Below, piece by piece: positions 15,496 to 24,356 of a DNA stretch of 64,000 bases. The stretch comes from Microbacterium sp. AK009. Lineage in GTDB: Bacteria; Actinomycetota; Actinomycetes; Actinomycetales; Microbacteriaceae. The position numbers and the translations under genes are program-made. Location: assembly GCF_013410955.1 (NCBI RefSeq), contig NZ_JACCCG010000002.1, forward strand, positions 372,001 through 436,000, written 5' to 3'. How positions within the stretch are numbered: the stretch's first letter is position 1; each line of letters starts with the position of its first letter. The notes under the pieces were generated by a model. The model did no database searches. It was not told where the DNA came from and worked only from the letters and a program-made list of their open reading frames with translations.

Positions 15496-18057
15496 GTGAA
15501 GGCCATCCGCACATTCGCCGTTCGTCCCGTTCTCTCCGAGCAGCTCGCCCCGCTCGACCGCCTCGCCACCAACTGGCGGTGGGCCTGGTCGGACGAGACG
15601 AAGGCGCTGTTCGCGTCCATGGACCCCGCGCGGTGGGAGGAGGTCGGGGGCAACCCCGAGCAGCTCCTCGGCGTGCTCGGGCAGGAACGGCTCGACGCCC
15701 TGGCGCAGGACACGGATTTCGTCGCCCGCGTCCGCGCCGAGGCCGAGCGCCTCGATGCCTACCTCCGTGACGACCGGTGGTATCAGGCGCTCCAGGGCGA
15801 CAAGCCGGTCCACATCGCCTACTTCTCCCCCGAGTTCGGCGTCGACGGCACCCTCCCGCAGTATTCGGGGGGGCTCGGCATCCTCGCCGGCGACCACCTC
15901 AAGAGCGCGTCGGACCTCGGCGTGCCCCTCACCGGCGTCGGGCTGTTCTACCGCGCGGGATACTTCCGTCAGTCGATCGGCGACGACGGCTGGCAGCGGG
16001 AGAGCTACCCGCTCCTCGACCCGTACGGTCTCGGTCTGACCCTGCTCCGTGACGGGGACGGGGCCCCGGTCGAGATCGGACTCGACCTCCCCTCGGGGCG
16101 GCGCCTGGCCGCCCGCATCTGGGTGGCCCAGATCGGTCGGGTCCCGCTCCTGCTGCTCGACGCCGACACCCCCACCAACACCGACGACCTCCGCCAGGTG
16201 ACCGACCGCCTCTACGGCGGGGGCGGCGAGCACCGCCTCCTGCAGGAGCTGCTTCTGGGTGTGGGGGGCGTCCGCGCGGTGCGGGCCTGGTGCGAGCTGA
16301 CCGGCGCGCCCAGCCCCGAGGTCTACCACACCAACGAGGGCCACGCGGGTTTCCAGGGCTTGGAGCGGATGTCGGAACTCATCGTCGGTGAGGGCCTGAG
16401 CTTCGATCAGGCGCTGGCGCAGGTGCGCGCCTCGACCGTCTTCACCACTCACACGCCGGTGCCCGCCGGCATTGACCGCTTCCCCCGCGACCTGGTCGCC
16501 TCCTACCTGCAGGGCGCGCTGTTCACCTCGCTTCCTGCCGAGCAGGCTCTCGACCTGGGCCTGGAGTCCTACCCCGGCGGCGATCCCCACGTGTTCAACA
16601 TGGCCGTTCTCGGCCTTCACCTCGGACAGCACGCCAACGGGGTGTCGCTCCTCCACGGATCGGTGAGCCGTCGGATGTTCGGGTCACTCTGGCCGGGTGT
16701 CGACACCGACGAGGTGCCGATCACCTCCATCACCAACGGCGTCCACGCCCCGACCTGGGTCCACCCCGCCCTCACCGGTCTCAGCGAGCGCGTCTTCGGT
16801 GACGCGCACACCGATCGCCACGACTGGCGCTCTCGCGAGGTCGTCAGCGACCAGGAGCTGTGGGGTGTGCGCACGCAGATGAAGCAGGAGCTCGTCGCCG
16901 AGGCGCGGCGGCGCCTCGGCGCCGCAGCCCGGTCGGCGGGCAATGCCGCCGTGCCCGCATGGATCGACGAGATCCTCGACCCGAACGTCCTGACCATAGG
17001 CTTCGCCCGGCGCGTGCCGACGTACAAGCGTCTGACGCTGATGCTCCGCGATCCCGAGCGCCTCACCCGGATCCTCACCGATCCGGAGCGACCGGTCCAG
17101 CTGGTGATCGGCGGCAAATCGCACCCGGCTGACGATTCCGGCAAGATCCTGATCCAGCAGCTCGTGCGGTTCAGCCGCGATCCGCGGGTGCGCGGGCGTA
17201 TCGTGTTCCTCCCCGACTACGACATCACCCTGGCGAAGACCCTCTACCCCGGCTGCGACGTGTGGCTGAACAACCCGCTGCGGCCCCTCGAGGCGTGCGG
17301 CACATCGGGCATGAAGGCCGCCTTGAACGGTGTCCTCAACCTCTCGATCCTCGATGGCTGGTGGGACGAGTGGTATGACGGCCGGAACGGCTGGGCCATC
17401 CCGACCGCCGACACGGCGGCGACCGACGAGGAGCGCGATGACACCGAGGCGGCCGCGCTCTACGACCTGATCGAGCACCAGCTCGTCCCGCGGTTCTACG
17501 AGCGCATCGGCGGAGTGCCGGCCGGCTGGCTCGACATGGTGCGCCACACGATGACCGACCTCGGCAAGAAGGTCACGAGCGACCGGATGGTGCGTGATTA
17601 CGTCACGAGACTGTACGTGCCCTCGACCATGAACGAACGCGCCCTGCGCGCCGACGATTTCGCGCAGGCCCGCTCGCTCGCCACGTTCGTCGGCCGGGTG
17701 CGCAGCGCCTGGGACAGGGTCGCGATCGCGCACGTGGAGGGTTCGGATGCCACCACCCGCGCCTCCACCGGCGAGACCCTCGAGATCGAGGCCGAGGTGC
17801 GCCTGGACGGCCTGTCGCCCGACGACGTCGCGGTGGAGCTGGTCTACGGACGCACCGACGAGGACGATGTCATCGGCGCCGACCACTCCGCCGTGCCGCT
17901 GGAGGCCCAGGGGCCGGCCGTCGACGGGGTCACCCCCTATCGCGGCTCCCTGCCGCTGCAGATCACGGGGACCTTCGGCTACACGGTGCGGGTCGTGCCG
18001 CGGCATCCGTTCCTGGTGTCCCCGGTGGAGCTGGGTCTCGTGACCTACGCCGGATGA
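15496..18057 (+). CDS. glgP: Alpha-glucan (glycogen/maltodextrin) phosphorylase
   Basis: This 853-aa GT35 enzyme releases glucose-1-phosphate from alpha-1,4-glucans. It has the DUF3417 N-terminal segment typical of the short actinobacterial type (PLDRLATNWRWAWSDE). VHIAYFSPEFG and YSGGLGILAGDHLK come next, then HTNEGHAGF and TTHTPVPAGIDRF. The pyridoxal-phosphate region EACGTSGMKAALNGVLN (about 597-613) follows. A beta-rich C-terminal extension follows from about residue 755. The frame is open 330 bp further upstream, but homology starts at the GTG at 15496, and TACACT ends 7 bases before it with no Shine-Dalgarno. The downstream amidotransferase overlaps its stop by 4 bp. Confidence 0.95.
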   Translation: MKAIRTFAVRPVLSEQLAPLDRLATNWRWAWSDETKALFASMDPARWEEVGGNPEQLLGVLGQERLDALAQDTDFVARVRAEAERLDAYLRDDRWYQALQGDKPVHIAYFSPEFGVDGTLPQYSGGLGILAGDHLKSASDLGVPLTGVGLFYRAGYFRQSIGDDGWQRESYPLLDPYGLGLTLLRDGDGAPVEIGLDLPSGRRLAARIWVAQIGRVPLLLLDADTPTNTDDLRQVTDRLYGGGGEHRLLQELLLGVGGVRAVRAWCELTGAPSPEVYHTNEGHAGFQGLERMSELIVGEGLSFDQALAQVRASTVFTTHTPVPAGIDRFPRDLVASYLQGALFTSLPAEQALDLGLESYPGGDPHVFNMAVLGLHLGQHANGVSLLHGSVSRRMFGSLWPGVDTDEVPITSITNGVHAPTWVHPALTGLSERVFGDAHTDRHDWRSREVVSDQELWGVRTQMKQELVAEARRRLGAAARSAGNAAVPAWIDEILDPNVLTIGFARRVPTYKRLTLMLRDPERLTRILTDPERPVQLVIGGKSHPADDSGKILIQQLVRFSRDPRVRGRIVFLPDYDITLAKTLYPGCDVWLNNPLRPLEACGTSGMKAALNGVLNLSILDGWWDEWYDGRNGWAIPTADTAATDEERDDTEAAALYDLIEHQLVPRFYERIGGVPAGWLDMVRHTMTDLGKKVTSDRMVRDYVTRLYVPSTMNERALRADDFAQARSLATFVGRVRSAWDRVAIAHVEGSDATTRASTGETLEIEAEVRLDGLSPDDVAVELVYGRTDEDDVIGADHSAVPLEAQGPAVDGVTPYRGSLPLQITGTFGYTVRVVPRHPFLVSPVELGLVTYAG

Positions 18058-18794
18058 CCCGGCACAAGCCCTTCGTTCTTCTCGCCACGCGCGCGGAGGA
18101 CCTCCCCGCCGATGAGGAGTACACCTCGTTCCTGCGGTTCGCCGGGCTCGAGGAGCGGGAGCTCATCCGGATCCGAATGGAGGCAGGGCCTCTTCCGCCC
18201 CTCGACCTCGACGCGCTGTCGGGCATCTTCGTCGGGGGCGGTCCCTTCAACGCCTCCGACCCGGCGGAGAAGAAGTCGGCGGTGCAGCGGCGGGTCGAAG
18301 CGGAGTTCGCCCGTCTGCTCGACGAGGTCGTCGCGCGCGACTTCCCGTTCCTGGGCGCCTGTTACGGAATCGGGACGCTGGGCAGTCACCAGCGCGCCGT
18401 GATCGACCGCACCTACTCCGAGCCGATCAGCGTGGTTCCGGTGACCCTCACGGACGCCGGGGAGGACGACCCGCTGCTCGCGGGTTTCCCGCGGACCTTC
18501 GACGCCTTCGTCGGCCACAAGGAAGCGGTGTCGGTCCTTCCCGACTCAGCGGTGCTGCTGGCGTCGTCGCCGACCTGTCCGGTGCAGATGTTCCGGGTCG
18601 GCCGCAACGTCTACGCCACGCAGTTCCATCCCGAGCTCGACCTCGACGGCATGCAGACCCGCGTGCACGCCTACGCCGACTACGGCTACTTCGGAGCCGA
18701 CGAACTCGATCTCACGCTGGCCGCCGTGCGACGGACGCCGGTGATCCACCCGCCGCGTCTGCTGCGGACGTTCGTCGAGCGTCACGCGCGCTGA
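18054..18794 (+). CDS. Class I glutamine amidotransferase-like protein
   Basis: This 246-aa protein has the class I amidotransferase triad: the nucleophile Cys in FLGACYGIG (about residue 104) and the His-Glu pair in QFHPELD (about residue 188). It resembles stand-alone GMP-synthase-like amidotransferases of actinobacteria, and the acceptor substrate is unknown. The ATG overlaps the glgP stop (ATGA), so translation is coupled to a glycogen enzyme. That link is unusual for this family and may only reflect compact gene packing. Confidence 0.85.
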   Translation: MTRHKPFVLLATRAEDLPADEEYTSFLRFAGLEERELIRIRMEAGPLPPLDLDALSGIFVGGGPFNASDPAEKKSAVQRRVEAEFARLLDEVVARDFPFLGACYGIGTLGSHQRAVIDRTYSEPISVVPVTLTDAGEDDPLLAGFPRTFDAFVGHKEAVSVLPDSAVLLASSPTCPVQMFRVGRNVYATQFHPELDLDGMQTRVHAYADYGYFGADELDLTLAAVRRTPVIHPPRLLRTFVERHAR

Positions 18795-18805
18795 GCCTGG
18801 CCTGC

Positions 18806-19513
18806 TCAGGCGCGGACGACCTCTGCGATCTCAGCCTCGCCGGCCGGAGCGGCGTGGGTGAGCCCAGGGCCCAGGCCGATGTCGACGAGCGTGATGCGCC
18901 CCGACAGCGCGGGCCCGCGCCCCCGGGCAAGACCCGCCTTCACCGCGCCGAAGGTGATGGTCTCGTGGGCGGCGGGCACGAGCTCATCGCCCTCCCCGGT
19001 GTCGGGGTCGAGACCGCTCGGCAGGTCGACCGCGAGGATGCGGTGACCCGGAGCCTTCTCCGCGGCGAGGGCGGCTGCCGCGTCGCGGGCGCCGCCGCGC
19101 AGCGACCCGCCTCCGCCGAGCCCGATCATGCCGTCCAGGACGATCCCGTAGTCGCCGGGGTCGAGCGCCGACAGGTCGACCCGCCGGGTCCCGGCCGCCA
19201 CCGCGGCGGCGAGGCCCGCGCCGTGGGCGTCGCCGCCGACGAGCACCACATCCACACGCGCCCCGGCGGCGGCGAGCTCAGCGCCTGCGAAGAGGGCGTC
19301 GCCACCGTTGTCGCCCCGCCCGGCGAGGACGAGTGCCCGGGGGACGGTTGCTGCGGCCAGCCGCGCCGCGGCGATCTCCGCCAGCGCGTGCGCAGCCCGG
19401 GCCATGAGGGGAACTCCGGAGGCGAGGAGCGGGGCCTCGGCATCGCGGATGTCGGCCGCCCGGTAGGTCGGAACCCGAAGGCGAGATGTCGCAGGGCGGT
19501 CAGCGGTCGTCAC
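18806..19513 (-). CDS. nnrE: NAD(P)H-hydrate epimerase (YjeF_N domain)
   Basis: This protein of about 235 aa epimerises damaged R-NAD(P)HX to the S form for repair by a dehydratase. Typical YjeF_N sequences are visible: LVLAGRGDNGGDALFAGAEL (about 60-80), IVLDGMIGLGGGGSLRG and VDLPSGLDPDTGE, followed by TFGAVKAGL. No dehydratase domain is fused and none is adjacent. The start is uncertain: I used the GTG at 19513, while an ATG at 19528 adds five residues. It overlaps the end of the YihY gene by 14 bp. Confidence 0.85.
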   Translation of the reverse strand: MTTADRPATSRLRVPTYRAADIRDAEAPLLASGVPLMARAAHALAEIAAARLAAATVPRALVLAGRGDNGGDALFAGAELAAAGARVDVVLVGGDAHGAGLAAAVAAGTRRVDLSALDPGDYGIVLDGMIGLGGGGSLRGGARDAAAALAAEKAPGHRILAVDLPSGLDPDTGEGDELVPAAHETITFGAVKAGLARGRGPALSGRITLVDIGLGPGLTHAAPAGEAEIAEVVRA

Positions 19514-20567
19514 GCCGCGCCCCGGCATCCGCTGTCGTCTTCACCTGGGCCTGCGCCGCGGCGTCGGTCTTCGACCGCCTCTCCTCCGCCTCGGCGGTCC
19601 GGGCTGCCTCCAACTCGTCCGCCGCGGCCTGCACCGACAGCTCGGCGCGCTTGACGCGGCGCTGGAGGAAGGTCGTGGCGCCGAAGCGGGCGCGGACCCG
19701 ATCGCGCTCCTCCTCGATGCCGGTGATGATGTACGCCGAGGCGATGAGGATCACCTGCGCCGAGAGGTTCAGCCAGAGGAGCAGCGCGATGAGCGAGGCG
19801 AAGGTCGCCAGCAGCGGGTTCGATCCCGCGCCCCCGACGAAGAGGCTCGACAGCTGCTGGAGAACGGTGAGCCCGGCGGCGCCGATGAGGGAGCCGCTGA
19901 GGAGTGAGCGCGCCGACGGCCTGGTGCCCGACAGCGTGCGGAACGCCACGGCGATGACGGCGGCGTCGAGCAGGAAGACCACGACGATGGTCGTCGCGCG
20001 TGTGGCGATCTGCAGCAGCACGTCGTCCTCGGTGAGTCCGAGCCACCCGCCGACGAGGGAGATCCCCGCACTGCCGATGACGGTCGCCACGGCCGAAGCG
20101 CCGAGCGCCGCGCCGATCCCGATCGCAAGAAGAAGGTTCCGAAGCAGCACCCACAGCCAGAAGGAGTCGTCGGTGAGCTCGTTCGCAAGCCGTCGGATGG
20201 CGGTGCGCAGCGAACCGATGGCGCCGATCGCGGCGCCGACGAGGCCGACGGAGGCGATCACCCCGGCCACGGTGAGCCCGGCAGGTGCCTGGATCACATC
20301 GAGGTCGATCAGACCGCCCTCTCCGACGAGGCCGGGGATCGCCGAATCGACGGCGTCGATCAAGGCCTGCCAGGCCACCGGGTTCCCGGCGAGCCACAGC
20401 GCGGCCAGGGAGAAGCCGAGCAGCACGGCGGCGAACAGGCTGAACAGCGTGCGATACGTCACGCTGTCCGCGAGCATCGGACCCTGCCGCTCGGTGTAGA
20501 GCAGAAGCGCGCGCACGGGCTTGAGCGTGAGAACGCGTGCGATCACACGCTCGATGAGATTCGGCAT
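19500..20567 (-). CDS. YihY/BrkB-family integral membrane protein
   Basis: This 354-aa membrane protein has about six transmembrane helices (for example TLFSLFAAVLLGFSLAALWL and VIASVGLVGAAIGAIGSL, then LLRNLLLAIGIGAALGASAV). The C-terminal tail (about residues 290-354) is charged, probably coiled-coil, and rich in Ala, Glu and Arg. YihY proteins were once called RNase BN, but that activity belongs to another gene; the true function is unknown. I placed the start at the ATG with GGGGAG seven bases upstream, not at the start of the longer open frame. The charged tail probably lies in the cytoplasm. Confidence 0.88.
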   Translation of the reverse strand: MPNLIERVIARVLTLKPVRALLLYTERQGPMLADSVTYRTLFSLFAAVLLGFSLAALWLAGNPVAWQALIDAVDSAIPGLVGEGGLIDLDVIQAPAGLTVAGVIASVGLVGAAIGAIGSLRTAIRRLANELTDDSFWLWVLLRNLLLAIGIGAALGASAVATVIGSAGISLVGGWLGLTEDDVLLQIATRATTIVVVFLLDAAVIAVAFRTLSGTRPSARSLLSGSLIGAAGLTVLQQLSSLFVGGAGSNPLLATFASLIALLLWLNLSAQVILIASAYIITGIEEERDRVRARFGATTFLQRRVKRAELSVQAAADELEAARTAEAEERRSKTDAAAQAQVKTTADAGARRDDR

Positions 20568-20675
20568 GGGCGGACTCTCCCCGTCGGCGGTCGATGACTG
20601 GTCTCCCCCCGCCAAACTAGGGGGTGCAGCCCCAGACATCCGGCCGTTGAGAATTGCACGGACGCAGGGTAAGGG

Positions 20676-21173
20676 TCAGGCGACCATGGGTCCGATCCCG
20701 GAGCCGGCGATGCTCGCCCCGATCACCATCCATGCGCCGATGAGCATCGCCGGCCCGAAAGCGATACGGGTGCGGCGGCCCGCGCGACCGACGAGGATGA
20801 GAAGGACGCCCGCCGCCCCGCCGACGACGAAACCGGCGAGGGCGCCGATCGCGAGGGCCTCCCACCCCAACCATCCGAGGTAGAGCCCGAGGACGCCGGC
20901 GAGTTTCACGTCGCCGCCGCCGAGACCGCGGCGGGAGAGGACGCGAAGCAGAAGGTAGAAGCCGAACAGGATCATCATGCCGATCAGGGCGCGCCCGAGA
21001 GCCGCCGCCGGCGCACCGAAGAGCACTGCACCGAGGAGGAGCGCTCCGCCCACGCCGTAGCTGGGCAGCACGATCCGGTTCGGCAGGCGGTGATGGCGGA
21101 CATCGATGATCGCGAGCACGACGCTGATCACGCCCAGGTAGGCGAACGCGGTGATCTCGAGGGCCGTCGACAC
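20676..21173 (-). CDS. A24-family prepilin peptidase (short, lacks the methylase domain)
   Basis: This 165-aa polytopic protein carries the two aspartate motifs of A24 aspartic peptidases: AIIDVRHHRLPNRI near residue 20 and GGGDVKLAGVLGLYLG near residue 85. The short length, without the N-terminal Cys-containing methyltransferase part, matches TadV/CpaA-like enzymes that process Flp-type pilins or other membrane proteins. No pilus gene lies in the window. The GTG at 21173 is preferred because TAGCTT (21181-21186, minus strand) ends 7 bases before it and no Shine-Dalgarno is present. Confidence 0.85.
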   Translation of the reverse strand: MSTALEITAFAYLGVISVVLAIIDVRHHRLPNRIVLPSYGVGGALLLGAVLFGAPAAALGRALIGMMILFGFYLLLRVLSRRGLGGGDVKLAGVLGLYLGWLGWEALAIGALAGFVVGGAAGVLLILVGRAGRRTRIAFGPAMLIGAWMVIGASIAGSGIGPMVA

Positions 21174-21257
21174 GCGAGCGAAGCTAACAGAACAGCCGAC
21201 GCCGACGCGGTCGGACATCGGTCGCTGTGGAGAACTCCCCCGATCGCGGGGCGCCGG

Positions 21258-22250
21258 TCACCAGAGCGGGTGGATGGCGGCGCGCAAGTGGCGGTCGTAC
21301 ACCTCGTGCACGGCGGCGTCGAAGCCGCCGAGGTCGGCGCCGCCGTCGAGCAGCGCACCGGCCTGGGCATTCGACGTCGCCTGTGCGACGTTCCGCGCAC
21401 CCGGGATGACGGTGGTGACACCGGGCTGCGAGGCGATCCACGCGAGCGTTGCGGCCGGAAGGCTCACCCCCTCGGGGACGGCGCGCGCCAGCGCGGACGC
21501 CGCGGCGAGCCCGGCCTCGTAGTCCACGCCGGAGAAGGTCTCGCCCCTGTCGAAAGCCTCCCCCTGACGGTTGTAGCTTCGGTGGTCGTTCTCGGCGAAG
21601 GACGTCTCGGCGGTGTACTTCCCCGACAGCAGACCGGAAGCCAGGGGCACCCGCGCGAAGACGGCGACCTGCGCGGCCGCCGCCGCCGGGAGCACCTCGT
21701 CGAGTGGCTTCAGCCGGAACGGGTTGAAGATGATCTGGATGTTGGTCACGTTCGGTCGTGCGATGGCGGCGAGCGCCTGCGCCGTGGTCTCGACGGAGAC
21801 GCCGTAGGCGGCGAGGCGACCGTCGGACACGAGCGCGTCCAGGGCGTCGTAGACCGCGTCGGATTCGATCACTTCGGTGGGCGGGCAGTGCAGCTGCACC
21901 AGGTCGAGGGTCTCGACCCCCAGGTTGGCGCGTGAGCGGTCGTTCCAGGCCCGGAAGGCCTCCGGTGTGTAGTTCTCGGCCCGCTGCTCCATGCGACGCC
22001 CCATCTTCGTCGCGACGGTGATCGCATGGTCGGGGTGTGCCGCGAGGAACCGTCCGATGAGCGATTCGCTCCGCCCGTCGCCGTAGACGTCGGCGGTGTC
22101 GAAGAGGGTGACGCCCTGGTCGACGGATGCCTGCAGGACGGCGAGCGCGTCGTCCTCCGAGACATCGCCCCAATCTGCGCCGAGCTGCCAGGTGCCGAGG
22201 CCGATGGCCGAGACGTCGCGGCCGGTGCGGCCGAGGGAACGATGCTGCAT
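21258..22250 (-). CDS. Aldo/keto reductase
   Basis: This 330-aa NADPH-dependent oxidoreductase has the catalytic tetrad of the family: Asp in LFDTAD, Tyr in VYGDGRSE, Lys in TKMGRR and His in LVQLHCPPTE. The NADP-binding end is AWIASQPGVTTVIPGARN. It belongs to the group annotated as general-stress or YhdN-like reductases; the substrate is unknown. The frame is open well beyond the start, but homology begins at MQHRSLGRTGRDVSAIGLG and AAAGG lies 8-9 bases upstream. It stands alone, facing the L,D-transpeptidase operon. Confidence 0.92.
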   Translation of the reverse strand: MQHRSLGRTGRDVSAIGLGTWQLGADWGDVSEDDALAVLQASVDQGVTLFDTADVYGDGRSESLIGRFLAAHPDHAITVATKMGRRMEQRAENYTPEAFRAWNDRSRANLGVETLDLVQLHCPPTEVIESDAVYDALDALVSDGRLAAYGVSVETTAQALAAIARPNVTNIQIIFNPFRLKPLDEVLPAAAAAQVAVFARVPLASGLLSGKYTAETSFAENDHRSYNRQGEAFDRGETFSGVDYEAGLAAASALARAVPEGVSLPAATLAWIASQPGVTTVIPGARNVAQATSNAQAGALLDGGADLGGFDAAVHEVYDRHLRAAIHPLW

Positions 22251-22323
22251 GGGGACGACCTTTCGAAAGGAGCAGAGCAACGGCCAGCGTAACGGCAGGC
22301 TGTCGGGGTGGGACGGTCGGGGT

Positions 22324-23292
22324 TCAGGGGCGGATGAGGACGGGGGTGCCCATCGGCAGCTCGGCGAGCTTTCCGATCGCCGCCGCGTCGAGTCTGATGC
22401 ACCCGTTGGAAATGGCTCCCGAGCGGGCGTCGTGGTAGTGGAAGGCCGTGATCGCGACATCCGCCCCGCCGAACCCGTCGAGGGTCGGCGACTGCACCGA
22501 GAGATAGACCAGCGGATGGCCACGGGTGTAGCCGAAGGAGGGCTCGACGCGGGTCGTCATGATGAAGGAGCGCCCGGTCGGAGTGGGGGTCCCCTCCACA
22601 CCCCATCCGAAGTCGGTGGCGATGCGTTCGCCGCCGCCGGGACGCACGATGTCGATGGTGCGCGCGGAGAGCGACACCTCGACGCGCGCGTCCACGGCGG
22701 CGAAGACGACGTCCTGAGCGCGGAGCCATCCGGTGAGCTGGCCGGGATTCCCTGTCGACGGCGTCGCCTGGCGTCCCGTGAGGAGCACCCGCACCCAGTG
22801 CTCCTGGCGCTCGACCACCGGCACGGTGGTGCCCCCGTAGACGTACTCGGCGGGGAGGACCGCGACCGGGTCACCGGTCGGATCGGCGAAGACCGGGGCG
22901 CCGGCGCCGACCGCCGTCACGACCTCGCCGGTGGGTGCGCTCGCCGGATCACTGTCGACCGGCAGCTGCGGAAGCACGGCGAAGACGTCGGCCTGCGGAA
23001 GTGAGGCGAGGTCGTACGCGGCGGTGTTGGCGGCGAAGCCCGCCGGTGCAGGCGCCGGCGTCGCTTCGGGCGTCGGGGTCGCCGAGGGCGTCACCACCGT
23101 GGGGGTGGGGACGGCGGCGGGCTCCGCAGCGGCGTCAGGGCGCAGGAGCCAGGCGCCCGTGAATCCCGCCACGAGGACCACGATGCCGATGGCCAGCGCG
23201 CCCCATGCGCGCGGAGATGTGGTTCCGGGGTCCTGGGATACGCGCACTCCCCCATGTTCCGTCGGCGGGGGCGGCGGTGCAACCGCGCTCAC
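22324..23292 (-). CDS. L,D-transpeptidase (YkuD domain), membrane-anchored
   Basis: This 322-aa cell-wall enzyme forms 3-3 crosslinks in peptidoglycan or attaches proteins to it. The N-terminal cytoplasmic tail is followed by one transmembrane helix (AWGALAIGIVVLVAGFTGAWLL, about 28-50) and a Pro/Thr/Ala-rich linker. An SH3-like segment comes next, then the C-terminal YkuD domain with HYHDARSGAISNGCIRLD (catalytic His and Cys). The GTG start overlaps the stop of the mug gene by 4 bp (GTGA) and has GGAG upstream. Coupling of a cell-wall crosslinker to a DNA glycosylase has no obvious functional reason. Confidence 0.92.
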   Translation of the reverse strand: MSAVAPPPPPTEHGGVRVSQDPGTTSPRAWGALAIGIVVLVAGFTGAWLLRPDAAAEPAAVPTPTVVTPSATPTPEATPAPAPAGFAANTAAYDLASLPQADVFAVLPQLPVDSDPASAPTGEVVTAVGAGAPVFADPTGDPVAVLPAEYVYGGTTVPVVERQEHWVRVLLTGRQATPSTGNPGQLTGWLRAQDVVFAAVDARVEVSLSARTIDIVRPGGGERIATDFGWGVEGTPTPTGRSFIMTTRVEPSFGYTRGHPLVYLSVQSPTLDGFGGADVAITAFHYHDARSGAISNGCIRLDAAAIGKLAELPMGTPVLIRP

Positions 23293-23858
23293 CCGATCAC
23301 TCCGGCGGCGCGGGCGGGATCTGCGTAAGCCCGGGCGAGCGATTCGACGGTGTCGTGGGCGTTGAGACCGCTCGGATTGGGGACCACCCACAACCGGGCG
23401 CCGGCGAGGAGCTCGGTCTGCTCGCCGCTGACGGCCCGTGGGCGGTCGAAGCCCTGCCGGTAGGCGGTGAGCCCCACCACGGCGACGACGGGGGGATGCT
23501 GCTCCCCGACGAGCACCGTCAGAGCCGAGGCACCCGCGCGGAGCTCCTCGCGGCTCAGCTCGTCGGCGCGCGCGGTGGCGCGCCGCACGAGGTTCGTGAT
23601 GCCGATGCCGCGCTGCAGGAGCAGGTCGCGGTCGGCAGCCGACATCCCGTCCTCGGTGATCCGCGGCAGGTGCGGCAGGATGCCCGCCGCAACGAGCGCA
23701 GGGTAGAACCTGTTGCCGGGGCGAGCGAAGTGCGCTCCCGTCGCAGCTGTCCACAGCCCCGGATTGATCCCGACGAACAGAAGCCGCAGCCGCTCGGGGA
23801 GAAGGTCGGGCACCGTCTGATCGCGGAACCGCTCGAGGTCTGACGCGCGCAATGCCAT
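23289..23858 (-). CDS. mug: G/U(T) mismatch-specific DNA glycosylase (MUG type)
   Basis: This 189-aa uracil-DNA glycosylase superfamily member excises uracil or ethenocytosine opposite guanine. The MUG signatures are FVGINPGLWTAATGAHFARPGNRFYPAL (quoted here in parts: GINPG with catalytic Asn, and NRFYPAL) and NPSGLNAH near residue 160. The length is normal. The sequence CAGACT ends 6 bases before the ATG and no ribosome binding site is present, suggesting a leaderless transcript that also carries the L,D-transpeptidase gene. Confidence 0.92.
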   Translation of the reverse strand: MALRASDLERFRDQTVPDLLPERLRLLFVGINPGLWTAATGAHFARPGNRFYPALVAAGILPHLPRITEDGMSAADRDLLLQRGIGITNLVRRATARADELSREELRAGASALTVLVGEQHPPVVAVVGLTAYRQGFDRPRAVSGEQTELLAGARLWVVPNPSGLNAHDTVESLARAYADPARAAGVIG

Positions 23859-23897
23859 GCGTCAAGTCTGGCTGCCCGCGCCGGCGGACGGCTCGCC

Positions 23898-24218
23898 TCA
23901 GCTGTCGCGGATGTCGCCGTCGACGTAGAACCAGCGGCCGCCTTCTCTGACGAATCGCGAGCGTTCGTGGAGGATGCCGATGCCCTCGCCCGCGCGATAG
24001 GTCGCGCGGAACTCGACGATCCCGTCGTTGTCATCCGTCCCACCACCTATGGTGTCGACGATCTGAAGAGCCCTCCAGGCCGGGTTCTCCGCGAGTTCCA
24101 CCGCCGCCGGGCGCGTCGATGGATGCCAGGTGCGCAACAGCCACTCCGCATCACCGTCGCGGAACGCCTGGAAACGCGACCGCATGAGCTCCTCGGCGGT
24201 CTGCGGTTCGTTCGGCAC
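23898..24218 (-). CDS. YchJ-like domain protein
   Basis: This 106-aa protein matches the middle domain of the YchJ/UPF0225 family: TAEELMRSRFQAFRDGD, LLRTWHPSTRP, VEFRATYR, HERSRFVREGGRWFYVDGD. The flanking Cys-rich SEC-C motifs of full-length YchJ are missing, as is common in actinobacterial versions. The fold is NTF2-like; its role is unknown. A CAGACT hexamer ends 6 bases before the GTG start with no Shine-Dalgarno, like its neighbour mug. Confidence 0.85.
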   Translation of the reverse strand: MPNEPQTAEELMRSRFQAFRDGDAEWLLRTWHPSTRPAAVELAENPAWRALQIVDTIGGGTDDNDGIVEFRATYRAGEGIGILHERSRFVREGGRWFYVDGDIRDS

Positions 24219-24356
24219 CGAACGAGTCTGACACGGGCTCCGGCTACCGCGCCGGCCGGCATGGGAATGTCAAGCCCCTGGGATGTCCGCTCCCGCGGCG
24301 GGTAGACAGGGCACTCGGATCGCCTTGCGATCACTTCGAACGAAAGGTCTTCCGAA

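Noticed and set aside
24266-24290. TTGACA on the minus strand upstream of the ychJ-like gene
   Set aside because: No -10 at 16-18 bp; the better signal is the CAGACT hexamer next to the start codon.
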